64,000 bases of DNA from Zizania palustris. Its lineage: Eukaryota > Streptophyta > Magnoliopsida > Poales > Poaceae. A program made the translations under genes and the position numbers. The notes under the pieces were generated by a model, which saw nothing but the letters and a program-made list of their open reading frames with translations, did not search any database and had not been told where the DNA came from. The DNA is taken from NCBI GenBank assembly GCA_019279435.1, contig JAAALK010000289.1:13701924-13765923 (forward strand), in the 5' to 3' direction. Positions 12,034 to 23,085 of this stretch are shown in pieces (the stretch's first letter is position 1; each line of letters starts with the position of its first letter).

Positions 12034-12944
12034 TAATAGGGGATTGGTCCCGATCTCCCGCTAGGTAAGGATAACTTGGATTGGTGGAGAATCTCGACGT
12101 TGATGATCCAAGGCTCCGGTCCGGCGGATCAAAACCTTACAATCGCTACACCACCGTCTCTGTTGGTTATCAACCACGCAGGGCGCGATTGACCTCGCCA
12201 CGAAGGCTAGTTCCTACAAGCGAACCCAAGAACACAAGCAAGAATAGGAAGAACACAAGTCGAATGTCAAATCACAGATGAACTATGATGAGGAGAGGTT
12301 TCACAAACGCTGTTGCAGCAGCCAATCGGTCCGGTGCAAGAGCGGGATCTAAACACACGAGTGTAGATGCAAACAAAAGCAAAACCTAGCCCTAATGACA
12401 GCTGTCGTGAGTATATAGGGTGTGGGCAGCCTGTAGGAGGCGCACACGACTCGGACTATCGGCCAACACGGCCTCCAACTCAGTACAAGGTCCAACTCGG
12501 CCAAATTCTGTCACGCAGGACTGTTTCAGTCACACAGGACGACTCGAGACTCCAAATGAGGCGAAACCAATGCCAAAGGATTCGTCATCTCCTTAGCATT
12601 CCAAAAAGTCCAAGAACACGCCAATCGGACTTCGTATGAGGAAGTTACGCCCATTTTGGTGCATGGTGGTTGATGTAGTCCGAACCAGCGAATTCTTGAC
12701 TTCAAATCATCCGTGCGACTCCGTATTCAACTCCAACTCTCCTATTCCATCTCCCATGTTCCTAAGCAACAAAATATCACTAGTATTCAGTAGCATCCCA
12801 TCCAAACAAATATTAACATAGTTGCTAAGGAAAGAATTAACCTCATGGTTCAAGCGACGGGCACGGGCGCGTGTGATTGGTCCTTGTAATTGAATTGTAG
12901 ATGGAGGCTCCATGTGTGTATCATGTGAAGTGATGTCCTCATCA
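12034..12944 (-). repeat. CRM-type 5' LTR
   Basis: 911 bp, the partner of 5437-6346. About 38 differences were counted by eye, most of them transitions. It carries a copy of the C-terminal coding segment (MEPPSTIQLQ... to GPITRARARRLN), which in this LTR is not joined to pol. Confidence 0.92.
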
Positions 12945-12949
12945 ATTCA

Positions 12950-13007
12950 GGACCAGGCTCCTCTGCTATACAAGGAGATGGAAAGGCTGAATTTAGGGAT
13001 CACCACC
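12950..13007 (+). pseudogene. pol: Chromovirus A pol scrap between two insertions
   Basis: A 58 bp remnant of the linker between RNase H and integrase, left between the CRM-type TSD and the first base of Tat-1. The next expected codons before the integrase at 23538 appear to be missing, so sequence was probably lost at the right junction of Tat-1. Confidence 0.7.
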
Positions 13008-13502
13008 TGTTGGGGGAAAATATTCCATCCTCAGGTTTATTGCCGTAACAGCACAAAGGCAGATAATGGATTCGAAGGTTTCCAGACGTCCATCTTCGAA
13101 GATGTCCCGAGTCAAGCTCGAAGTATGAAGATGGGCCTTGGTTCGGAGTATATCTTCGAACTAAGGCTCTTTGAGATCTTTTCTGCCAGCTAAGATGGAA
13201 GATTTATCTTTTATCTTATTAGATTAGTCTTTTACCATTTTAGCCCTATCAAGGGTACCGAATAGTTTCCACTATGTCGGTTGTAATAGAGGGGTAAATA
13301 GGTCTTTTCCTTAATATTTGGGCCTATAAATACCCCCCATTTCACCCTGTAATAGGGACCGAATACAAGTTATTCAATACACACATTCGAACTATTCTAA
13401 GTTGTTATCCTTTCGGAGGCTTAGAACAGTTCACTTCGCAAACACTTCGTTTGTCGGTTTCTAATCTACAGAAACCTGTTAGCGTAATCTTTTACGCCAA
13501 CA
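13008..13502 (+). repeat. Tat-1 5' LTR
   Basis: 495 bp from TGTTGGGGGAAAATA to TTTTACGCCAACA, with TATAAATA at 13325-13332. TTCGAAG and TTCGGAG motifs recur through it. Confidence 0.93.
13325..13332 (+). promoter_or_regulatory. TATA box, Tat-1 5' LTR
   Basis: TATAAATA in the context GGGCCTATAAATACCCC, at a typical plant LTR promoter position. The copy in the 3' LTR is at 23388-23395. Confidence 0.75.
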
Positions 13503-13504
13503 GT

Positions 13505-13521
13505 TGGCACCGTCCGTGGGG
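13505..13521 (+). other. Primer binding site, Tat-1
   Basis: TGGCACCGTCCGTGGGG begins two bases after the LTR. Tat-2 has TGGCGCCATCCGTGGGG at the same place, so the ancestral start was probably TGGCGCC. I have not matched it to a specific tRNA; tRNA-Asp is one possibility. Confidence 0.75.
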
Positions 13522-13564
13522 AACTTAGTCCAAGAAACTTCGTTCTCTACCAACTTCTTACATC

Positions 13565-15070
13565 ATGCCTCCTAAGCGGAGCGCACCTCGTAACCCTGTT
13601 CGGAGGTCCTCTCGGATCTCCGGAGAGGCACCATCCGACACGGTTGAGGTCGGAGGGCCTTCGATGTTCCCTCCACCTCAAACTCCAGAAGGAGTTTCCA
13701 TCCCTTGAACATACGGAGTTCCTCCGCCAACTCCTTCTATACTTCGACCACCCGGAGTCCCTCTTCCACCTTCAATCCCACTTCAAACTGATCCTCTCGG
13801 TTCTCAAGACCCGGAAGACCCTTCCGGAGGAGATGAAGACAATCTTGGAGATATGGCCGCTCAAATGGCCAGCCTCCAAGCCGAAGTAGCAAGATGGCGG
13901 CAAGAAGCCAGGAACAGGCTTCGCTCTCAAGCCGTCCCAACTATTCCAGAAGTGCCTGAAGATGACGAACCCATTTATCCCGAAGCCCCGGAGAACTCCT
14001 CCTTCGATACTGAATCTCCGCTGCATCCTGAGCTACAAAAAGTTCGCTTCGACCCGAAGTTTAAGACTTCGAAGCTCTGTAAGTATGCTGGAGATGAAGA
14101 TCCTGGAGAGTTTGTCCGTTCTTATGCCCTAGCAATTAAAGCTAGTGGAGGAGTTCGAGATACCATGGCAAAATGCTTCCCCTTAGCTCTTCAAGGAGTG
14201 GCATTAAGGTGGTTCTGGTCTTTGAAGCCAGGATCAATTAATTCATGGGGGCAGCTGAAGAAGAAGTTCGTAAGCAATTTTCAAGGCACCTTCATGCCTC
14301 CAATGTCAACGGGAAGCCTTTTCCAGGTGAAGCAACTCCCTGGAGAGACATTGAGGCAATATTTTAAGCGCTTCGCTCATACGAAGTCGCAGATCCGAGG
14401 GTTGTCTATATCTTCGGTAGTTGATGCAGCTCGGGAAGGTGTCACTCATCAAGGCCTCCTGGATAAGCTTCATCGGAAAAGCATATCCTCGGTTTCTCAG
14501 CTGATGTCATACTTTGAGGAGTATGCAAGGTCGGAAGAAGGTTGGCTTCGAAGAACTGCAGCTACTCCATCCATATTGCAAGAAGTAAAAGTAGAAGTAA
14601 AAACTTCGGCACAGCGCCAAGAACCAGTTTTCGAAGTTCAACATGATCGAAGAAGGGGGCAGAAGCATCCTCGTTCTGAGGTCTTGAACATTGCACCCCC
14701 GCAACAGTTCACACAGAGAGCTCCATAGCCTTCAGGGAACAAGGTCAGCGGCTGGAGGCCGCCAGGGAAAACGGCTGGCAAAGGCCACACCCTTTTCTGC
14801 TGCATTCATGGTGAAAATCGAAGCCATGCAACTGATACTTGCAAGGCTATACTCACTCTAAGAGGAGAATATCTAGAAAGAACTTCGGGTCGAGGTGCTA
14901 CCGACCGAGTTCCAGCTCAAGCGCGCCCGGAGCCGGTCCAGGCTGTGGCGCGGATAGAAAACTCCGAAGCCGCAAGACGCCCTCCAGTGGCCAATGTTAT
15001 GCCACCTCCAAAGCAAGAGGAAGGGCAAGACCGAGGAAAAAGAGTAGTCCTCCCCATCTCCGGAGGAGGT
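13565..15070 (+). pseudogene. gag: Tat-1 gag
   Basis: ATG 13565 (MPPKRSAPRNPVRRSS) opens a frame interrupted by TGA at 13706-13708; Tat-2 has CGA at the matching place. From 13853 the frame covers a coiled start (MASLQAEVARWRQEA) and the capsid region (KLCKYAGDEDPGEFVRSYAL, VRDTMAKCFPLALQGVALRW, WGQLKKKFVSNFQGTF, FKRFAHTKSQI). A TAG at 14726-14728 is followed, still in frame, by a zinc-binding-like FCCIHGENRSHATDTC. The frame then runs through a Q/P/R-rich linker toward the protease. Two nonsense changes disable it. Confidence 0.87.
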
Positions 15071-16700
15071 ACCCTCGGAAACATGTCGAAAAGACAGAGA
15101 AGAGACTATGTCAGAGAGGTGGGCCACATTGGGACTTCGTCATCTGCAGCTGCTATGCCGGAATGGTCTCACGTATCGATATCTTTTTCTACGGAGGATG
15201 CAGCTGGCATTAAATTCCCGCATGCAGACCCACTTGTTATTACTGCTGATATTGCGGGTACTGAAGTTTGAAGAGTGTTGATTGACGGAGGTAGCTCGGC
15301 AGACATTATTTTTGTTCAAGCCTTCGATCAATTGTGCATCTCCAGAAAGCACCTTCTTCCAGCGGCTCGTCCGTTGCAAGGCTTCGCTGGACCTCCGCTT
15401 GATGCACTCGGCCAAATAGGCCTGGAAGTTACCTTCGGAGAAGGTTTGTTGGCCCGAACTGAGGAAGTAATCTTCGATGTTGTAGATGCCCCATATGCCT
15501 ACAACGTCATCTTCGGAAGAGGCATGCTAAACCAGTTCGGAGCTGTGGCACATCACAATTATTTGTGCATGAAGATGCCCACACAAGCAGGAGTCCTAAC
15601 TGTCTTCGGAGATCAAGCTATCGCCCGGAGAGCGGAATATGGTCATGGCCCCCCTCTTGATCCAAGTTAAGTAAACAATGTGCAAGATAATCAAGAAAAT
15701 TTTTCAACCCCTTCCGAAGCTTCGAAGAAATCCTTCCCAAGACCAAGTCCTGAAGGAGAGATTGCAGCGAAGGTTATTATCAAAGATGGTAAAGAATATA
15801 CATTTCAATTTGGTAAAGATTTACCTCCAGAAGTTGCAACCTCCTTGGAAAAGGTGGTGGAAGAGAATTTAGATGTCTTCGCTTGGTCTGACGAAGATAT
15901 CACCGGAGTTAATCGGGATATCATTGAACATAGTTTGCTTGTAAACCCGAAGGCCCGACCTATTCGGCAAGGAATCCGAAAAATGTCTGCAGAAAGAGCT
16001 GTTCTGGGATGAAGTTGAAAAATTGTTGAAGGCTAGAATTATCAGAGAAGTGGCTCACACAGAGTGGTTAGCCAACCCAGTTTTCGTCAAAAAGAAATCT
16101 TCTGGGAAGTGGCGCATGTGCATTGATTTCACATCCTTAAATAAAGCATGCCCTCGTGACCCCTACCCCATGCCCCGAATTGATCAATTGGTCGACTCCA
16201 CCATAGGTTCGGAGTTATTAAGCTTCCTTGACGCATATTCTGGTTATCATCAAATATGGTTGAAGCGCGAAGATGAGATCAAGACAAGCTTCGTAACTCC
16301 CTCGGGAGTCTTTTGTTATGTAAGAATGCCTTTTGGCTTAAGAAATGCCGGGGCTACTTTTTCAAGGTTAGTTGCTAAGGCTCTAGGTCATCAATTAGGT
16401 CGCAATGTGGAGGCCTATATGGATGATATTGTAATAAAGAGTGCTTTAAAGCACCAACATAGCCTAGACTTAGCAGAAACATTTAATAGCCTTCGGGCAT
16501 GTGGGATCCATCTTAACCCCAAAAAATGTATCTTCGGAGCTAAGGCTGGAAAGTTGTTAGGGTATTTAGTTTCAAGCAGGGGGATTGAAGCTAGCCCTAC
16601 TCAAATAACTGCGCTACAAAAGATGGCTCCTCCAGAAAATTTAAAGCAAGTGCAAAAGCTGACCGGGCGTCTGGCAGCACTTAGCAGGTTTTTATCAAGG
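15071..16700 (+). pseudogene. pol: Tat-1 protease and reverse transcriptase
   Basis: The protease motif VLIDGGSSADIIF lies at 15276-15315, just after TGA 15269-15271 (probably from CGA). TAA at 15668-15670 probably comes from CAA, because Tat-2 reads SRQVNNV there. A frameshift occurs near 16000-16020 before the RT core. RT has EWLANPVFVKKKSSGKWRMC, CIDFTSLNKACPRDPYPMPR, LDAYSGYHQIWL and the catalytic YMDDIVIKS at about 16420. It is clearly readable but broken by stops and one shift. Confidence 0.9.
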
Positions 16701-17660
16701 TATGCGGAGAGAAGCTTGCCTATATTTAAAGCATTGAAAGGGTCCGAAGATTTTGCATGGACACCGGAGTGTCAAAAAAGCTTCGAAGATATTAAAGAGT
16801 ATCTCAGTAATCTCGCTACACTCACGGTGCCTACTGCGGACGAAACCCTACTCCTTTACCTTGCAGCTACAGGTTCTGCTGTCAGTGCAGTCCTTGTCAG
16901 AGAAGTGGATTTCAATGGGAAGTTGGTACAAAATCCTGTTTATTTTGTGTCCGAAGCATTATGAGGAGCGAAAACAAGATACTTCGAACTCGAAAAGTTC
17001 GTTTATGCTCTGATAATGGCTTCAAGGAAATTAAGACAATATAATCGTACCAACTTCGTATCCTTTGGGAGATATGCTCCGAAGTAAGGATTCCACTGGA
17101 AGGATTGGGAAGTGGGAAGTTGAGCTAGCACCCTTCGGCATATCTTTTCTGGCAAGGACAGCAATCAAATCGCAAGTCTTAGCAGATTTTGTAGCAGAAT
17201 GGACTCCACCTGCAACTTTGGTTCCGGAGAAGTCAAGTGACGGAGTTTGGACTATTTATTCTGATGGGGCTTTCCAAGCATCCGGAGCAGGCATTGGAGC
17301 AGTATTAATTTCGCCTTCAGGGCAAAAAGCAATGTACTCCGCAAGACTCAACTTTAAGTCTACCAATAATATAGCGGAGTATGAAAGGATTTTACTGGGA
17401 CTCCGAAAAGCACGTGCTCTAGGGGCTACAAGAGTTGTTATAAAAACAGATTCTCAAATAGTAGCAGGGCACGTAGATAAAAGTTTTTAGGTTCGGCATC
17501 CACAGCTTGCAAAGTACTTAGAAGAAATCTGTAAGATCGAAGCACACTTCAAGGGAATTTCCATTCGGAGTATACCAAGAGCAAAAAACGTGCAAGCGGA
17601 CATCTTAGTAAAAGCTACAGCCGGAGCTGTGGATGTACCAGAAGAAGCTTTCTATGAAGA
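16701..17660 (+). pseudogene. pol: Tat-1 tandem RNase H domains
   Basis: The first, degenerate Ty3-type RNase H runs from FAWTPECQKSF through LLLYLAATGSAVSAVLVRE to about 17200, with TGA at 16962-16964 and a roughly 20 bp loss near 17041 compared with Tat-2. A second RNase H follows at about 17240-17650, with TIYSDGAFQASGAGIGAVLI, IAEYERILLGLRKA, IKTDSQIVAGHV and ADILVKATAG. TAG at 17488-17490 falls where Tat-2 has CAA, so the source is a Gln codon. A second, archaeal-type RNase H after the first is a known trait of the Tat clade. Confidence 0.85.
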
Positions 17661-18936
17661 GCTCAGTACACCTTCGGTGCCACAAATTCCCTCTGCAGAG
17701 ATTCTTTGCATTCCAAGTGCAGATTGGAAAAATTCAATCATGGAACTTTTACAAGGAGGAACAAATTTGCCTGAAGAGCCACAGCTTTCAAGATTGAAAC
17801 TCAGGGCTAGAAATTATCAAATAATCAACGGTATTTTATACAAGGCCGGAGTATGTTCCCCTTTACTTCGATGTATATCTCAGGCCGAAGGTCAAGAAAT
17901 TCTTCGAGAAATTCATGAAGGCCTTTGCGGTAGCCATTTAGCCCCTCGAGCTTTGGCAGGAAAAACACTTCACCAGGGGCTTTATTGGCCTACAATAACT
18001 GCTGATGTGGAGAGCTTAGTCCGCACTTGTCAAGGATGTCAGTGGATGGGTCGACGAAGTCATCGCCCACCAACAGCTCTTCAAGTTATTGCTCCGGTAT
18101 GGCCTATGGCCAGATGGGGTATGGATTTAATTGGTCCCTTTCCAGTAGCCAAGGGAAATCTAAAGTTCGTAGTGGTAGCTATTGAATATTTTTCCAAGTG
18201 GGTAGAAGCAGAGCCCTTAACAGCTATCACTTCGAACAATGTACAGAAATTCTTTTGGAAAAACATCATTTGCCGGTTCGGAGTACCTAGGCAACTTACA
18301 GTTGATAATGGAACACAGTTCGATGCAGAACCTTTCTGGAAGTTTTGCGAAGATCTAGGTATCCAGTTATGTTTTGCAGCAGTGAGGCATCCTCAGTCTA
18401 ATGGAGCTGTAGAAAGAGCCAATGGAAATATTTTGTCAGGGCTAAATCGAAGGATAGTAGGATTAGCAAAAGGACTGTGGACCGAAGAGCTTCCGAAGAT
18501 TTTGTGGTCCATTCGGACTACGCAAACAAGGTCCACAGGTTTTACTCCATTCAGATTACTATTCAGAGATGAAGCTATGACTCCAACGGAGCTCAAAGGA
18601 GGATCACTTCGCAGCACCGAACCAGAGATTGAAGAAGAAAGAGAAGCTTCGCTAGATTTATCAGAAGAAACAAGACTTCGAGCTGTGGCTAATTTATCAA
18701 AATATCACCAGCAGATGAAGACTTGGTATGACCCGAAGGTTAAGATCAATGAGCTTAGGCCAGGTCATCTTGTTCTGCGAAGCATTATAACGCCAGGGAA
18801 ATTAGGAAATAAATGGGAAGGTCCATATTTAATTGTCCGTTCAGGACGCCCTGGCTCTTTTAAATTAGCCAATTTAGAAGGTGAAGAGTTAGCACATACT
18901 TGGCATGCGGAGCACCTAAAGCGATACTTCGCATAA
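17661..18936 (+). pseudogene. pol: Tat-1 integrase
   Basis: Open to 18936 without a stop. The zinc-binding region includes GSHLAPRALAGK and CQGCQWMGRRS. The catalytic core has GMDLIGPFP (first D), QLTVDNGTQFDAEPFW (second D) and HPQSNGAVERANGNIL (E). The C-terminal domain has PGHLVLRSI and GNKWEGPYLIV and ends HLKRYFA. No chromodomain follows, in keeping with a non-chromovirus. The domain itself looks intact although it has no functional upstream frame. Confidence 0.9.
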
Positions 18937-19737
18937 GGGCTTCTTGTAAATCACTTGTAATCATCTTCTGAATTAATAAAGCATATGGTCCAGATAGTGC
19001 CTTCCCCTCATAAACCTCCAGCTTCCGAGTGGACGCACTGGAACCGCGGGGTTGACCGAGAGGGAAGTGTCATAAAGATGAATCATATTTTCAGACTTCG
19101 AATCATTGGTTCGAAGCTTCCGACGTGGGGGCTGACATAATCCGAAGTCCAAGCCATTGGCTGGTAGACTTCCGTAAAAAGAGCCGAAGGTGGCCAAAAC
19201 ATGCGGAGTCCAAGCCATTGGCTGGTAGACATCCATAAAAAGAGCCGAAGGTGGCCAAAACATGCGGAGTCCAAGCCATTGGCTGGTAGACATCCATAAA
19301 AAGAGTCCAAAGAGACCATTGCAAACTCCGAACCATTGGTTTGACAGAGTTCGCAAAAAAGAGCCGAAGGTGGCCAAAGCAAAACAGAGTTTGAGCCATG
19401 AGCTTCGAATGTCTGTTAACATAGTCCAAAGTGACAAATTATCTAAGACACTAAGGTGTCCTGAAAGTTATCTCAAGTGATTTCTTTCAAAAAACAAGGG
19501 TACTAAGTTACCACTTTTCAGACTACAAATAGTCGAAGACATTTTATAAGATTTTAAAAGATCTTTAAATTGCAGAGGGGCTCCGAACCCCAAAAAATTG
19601 TACTCCGAAGTTTTTCTTTGCGCATAACCATCTTTGAATATAGTTCGAAGTTGCTTATCCCCAAAGAGGGGCTAGTAAATATGGAGACAATTTTAAATCC
19701 ATATTCATTATTCGAACGAATATGTTTACAGATTACA
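18937..19737 (+). repeat. Tat-1 spacer with 61 bp tandem repeat
   Basis: The 800 bp between integrase and the antisense gene carry no gene. A 61 bp unit repeats from 19143: units at 19143, 19204 and 19265 are close copies (AGTCCAAGCCATTGGCTGG...) and units at 19326 and 19387 are diverged. The overlapping minus frames here read through the repeat and are not genes. Confidence 0.88.
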
Positions 19738-22700
19738 TCATGAAAAATTGGTATCTATACCAAGAAGGAATCGAAGACCTCTTCGATCTCTAGAGCTAGG
19801 ATTGGAACGACTAGTTCCAGCGCCGGAAGTTCTAACAACTTTACGTTTAACTCTCTTGCCTCCCTTCGAAGCTCTAAAGTCCTTCTGTTCTTGTTGAAGC
19901 TCGGCCCAAGTTCGAAGCCGTTCGGGGCTCCTTTCCCAGCTTCCAAGTTCTTCAGGTTTTTTACTTCGAACTTCATCTTCGTCTTCAGACCGTATAACGT
20001 CTTCAGAAGACGAAGTGTTCAAGTTAACCTCTTTTTCTTCCTCTTTAATATAAGATAGTATATCTTTGCTTACTTCGGGTGCAATTACATCGGAGCTATC
20101 TCGAGGAACTAAAAATCAGGGGCGCTTATAAGCTTTTAGAAGATCGAAGGTGGTCCATAATGAGCGAAGTTCATCGTTAATGTCTAACACTTCGATATCT
20201 TCTGTATGAGGCAAAGCCTAAAAATATGATAAACAAATTTTCATTGATAAATGTTCATAAGCACAAAGCTTTACATAGCCAAAAATCCTAAGATATTTCT
20301 AAACCTGCGGGTTCGGAGGAGGCTGACTGCTTGAAGCTTGGGTCCGAGCTTGTTTCTGGCGTTGTCCTTCGTCGATCCAGGCCTGGATCGCAGAGTGACC
20401 TTCGGCTCTCCATGAAGTCTGGAAGGCTCGCCAGGCAGCGGCCACACCTTCGGAAGGAGTCAGAAGCCGCTCGTCGTCGAAGGTAATTGGGCCCTCTCGT
20501 GCGCTCGGAGTTATCGATCGGCCTAGATATTCGTAGTAGCGAAGTAGGCCAACAACAGCCACTTGTCCGGAGAGTTCTCCGTATCGAATGCCTGCTGTCT
20601 TAATCTGCTTCGCCACTCCTTGAATCCTTTTCAACCGGCGCAGAAGAGAAATGTTATCATCAGAAGGAAGTGTCCCAGTAGTACTGAAGTACTCCAGAAC
20701 ACCTAGCAGTTGATTGATAACTTCCGCAGCTACCTTCTCGGACTTTAGCTTATCTTCGATCAGTGCGTCCTTCATCGAAGTTACCTCTCCCAGAACCCCA
20801 GAAAGTCTAGCAGTTTCGGTAGTCAAGATATTCTTTTGGTTCAAAAGCTGGCTAGCTTCCTCTTGGAGTCTGACAAGCTCGGTCCCTGCAGTAGCGTGCT
20901 CCGCCCGCATTCTTTCAATCTCTGCTCGAAGCACAATTCTTTCTGCTTCGAGCTCTTTATTTGCAGCCTCCAAACCTTGTCTGGCCCTGCGCTTCGTTGA
21001 TACTATACTGTCCATCTGAACCACTCGTCTTTCGGAGATGGTGAGATTCCGTTGAAGGATGTTATTTTCCTCTCGAAGACGAGCGATTTCTTGATCATTC
21101 GATATATTCGCAGCTCGGGCCAAGGCTGTTTGCTGCGAAAAGAAAAACCAAGGTAAAATTTTATTTGTAGACGAATTCTATGTTATTTCGCAGATGCTTC
21201 GTACCTGGTAAGCTGCGCGTTCCATAGCAGCGTTAAGCTTCGACCTCTCCGCTTTGCTCAGAATGGCCACTAAGTTGGTCTCCCCTATGTCGCGACTAGC
21301 TCGATCCAAAGGCTCGAGCAAAGTCCGAAGACCAGTTGTTCGCTCTAAGAAAGGAGCTAGGAGGGGGAGCATACTTATCGCCTGTTGGTCATCCTCGTCC
21401 AGCGAGGGGCCGGAGTGTTGGCCTGTAGTCTTCAGAGCCCCTGGAGACTGGCCCCCCTCGGTAGATTGACTCTCGTCTGTTGAATCAGATGGAGTTGATC
21501 CGGAACTCGCAGCAGGGAGGGGTTCTATATTCCTTTTGCCTCTTCCAGGTCCCATTTGAGTGGCACTTGGGATTGGCTCTGAAGTCGTCGAAGGTCCAGG
21601 GATTATTTCTTCCTGGCGGACCTCTTCCACAGAAGTGGACTCTGTAAAAACAAAAGTATTATACATTGTATAAATACACAAAATAAACATAAAAGAATTA
21701 TTCGATGTTTACCTTCGACATTCTGGCGAGGGGTAATCATTAGGCTGTTTGGCTGATCGAAGGCGAGATCTTCGTCCGAATCAGCCGTTAAATCTTTGAC
21801 TGCATGAACATTTTCCTGGGCAGTCCTTGTTGCCTCTTCAGGAATCGAAGCCATAGTGACTTCGACTCCACTTTCATCCACAGGAACTTCGTCTTGAGGT
21901 AAATCCTCTTGAACTACCGAAGTCCTTGGTTGCTGAAGGTTATCTCGAGACTCCGGCACGTTCGCAGGTACTTCGGCTTGTGCAGTCCTTTGAGATGCAT
22001 CTTCGTCTATCAGACGCACAAGCAACCTCCCTTCGTCCTCTTGGGAGTCAGAGACTGAAGCCCTTGGGCTCGAAGGTGCTGGATTCTTTGGTTTCCGAGC
22101 CACCTTCTTGACTGGAGTCTTGGCGGAGCTCGAAGTCCCAGCTTCAGCTTTCCTCTTTTTGGGCCCTTTCTCCGAAGGTACCCAATCCATCAAAGGGGGC
22201 GGATCGATTTCCAGCATTCCCCACACTCTGTTAAATCTTTCCCAACTTCTGACTAACTTGATTCTCCATTCCTTTTCGGTCGGAGTTGGAGCGCCCAAAA
22301 TCTTCTCCGAAGCCCGCACAATTTGCTCCGAAGTAATAGGGGCTGAAGAAGCTAAAAAATGAATTAAGTTAGTTACTTCTTCGAAAGAATATGCATAATA
22401 TATGTTGTTTTCGAAGTTACCTGCAGGGCTCGAAGTCGAAGTGATTTTTCGGAGACCGCCTTCCGAATCCTCTTCGAAGATGATAGGCGAGTTGGCCATC
22501 AGCGGAGGGATTTGTAACCCGAGGAACTCTTCGGCTAAGTCTCGCATGCTCAACCTTCGACTGATCTTCTGAAGTAAGCTGAGGCGAGCTTCGAGCTGAC
22601 CTTGGTCTGGATGCACTAGGGCTTCCTTCCGGAATTGGATGTCTTTCAGAGATCCGGCCAGAGGATTGCTCGCCCCAACTTCGGCATAAAACCATCTCAT

Positions 22701-23045
22701 GACCCAGTCGGTGTACCATCTTGCATTGATGGCCTTAGCAGGAAATTGAAGGGCGTATTCATCCCGAAGCCTGAAGTTAATACTTCCGAAGGCTACTACC
22801 ACTTTTTCACCTCCAAGGCCTACGAAGGTTTTTGGCTGGCACGAAGCTCTGTGTAGCGCAGCGAAGATCTCTGCCCTTCCCTCACAGCCTTCGGCTCTCA
22901 ACGCCCATTCGAAGATAGCTAAACGAGCTACTGCGTTCGGAGAAAGTTGAGGAAGAGTGACGTGAAACAAATCAAGTACCTCAGCCAAGAAGTCCACTGC
23001 CGGAAGTCCTAAGCCAGCTTCGAAGAAGGCTTCGAATACGACCAC
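19738..23045 (-). pseudogene. Antisense five-exon gene of Tat-1 (about 1,000 codons)
   Basis: Lies antisense to gag-pol. Exons on the minus strand: 23045-22421 (5' end deleted), 22351-21713, 21641-21205, 21132-20305 and 20217-19738. The introns are 69, 71, 72 and 87 bp, all GT-AG, with phases 1, 1, 0 and 0, so the frame holds throughout. Exon 1 encodes a globular domain (LRDEYALQFPAKAINARWY, LQIPPLMANSPIIFEED) that from memory resembles the plant 'putative gypsy type transposon' family (Pfam Transposase_28). Exon 2 has an NLS-like stretch (KKRKAEAG, KKVARKPK). Exon 4 is a long coiled coil (EIARLREENNILQRNL). Exon 5 ends basic (GGKRVKRKVVRTS). One stop, TGA at 20116-20118 in exon 5, matches CGA in Tat-2. 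Transcription and function are not shown. Confidence 0.75.
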
Positions 23046-23085
23046 TTCTCCGGGCCTTGGTGATGGGATAAGCTCCTTTCCAGGT

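Larger units (their letters stand above)
5437..12944 (-). mobile_element. Complete CRM/CRR-type centromeric chromovirus inserted in chromovirus A
   Basis: A 7,508 bp minus-strand element bounded by 910 and 911 bp LTRs and a 5 bp TSD. On its own strand the order is 5' LTR (12944-12034), PBS, untranslated leader, one gag-pol frame, PPT and 3' LTR (6346-5437). LTRs run from TGATGAGG to CCCTATTA, the last bases being a variant of the usual CA. The CRM assignment rests on LTR size, the absence of a chromodomain, a C-terminal tail containing GPITRARARRLN, and a reading frame that enters the 3' LTR; these are features I know from the CRM clade. LTRs differ by about 4% by eye. Confidence 0.85.

Noticed and set aside
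19143..19443. CRISPR-like array
   Set aside because: Units are head-to-tail 61 bp repeats without unique spacers, in plant DNA; this is a tandem repeat.
20714..21019. Ser-rich plus-strand frame of 101 codons
   Set aside because: Opposite strand of the coiled-coil exon of the antisense gene; Ser/Ala-rich shadow of Glu/Arg codons.
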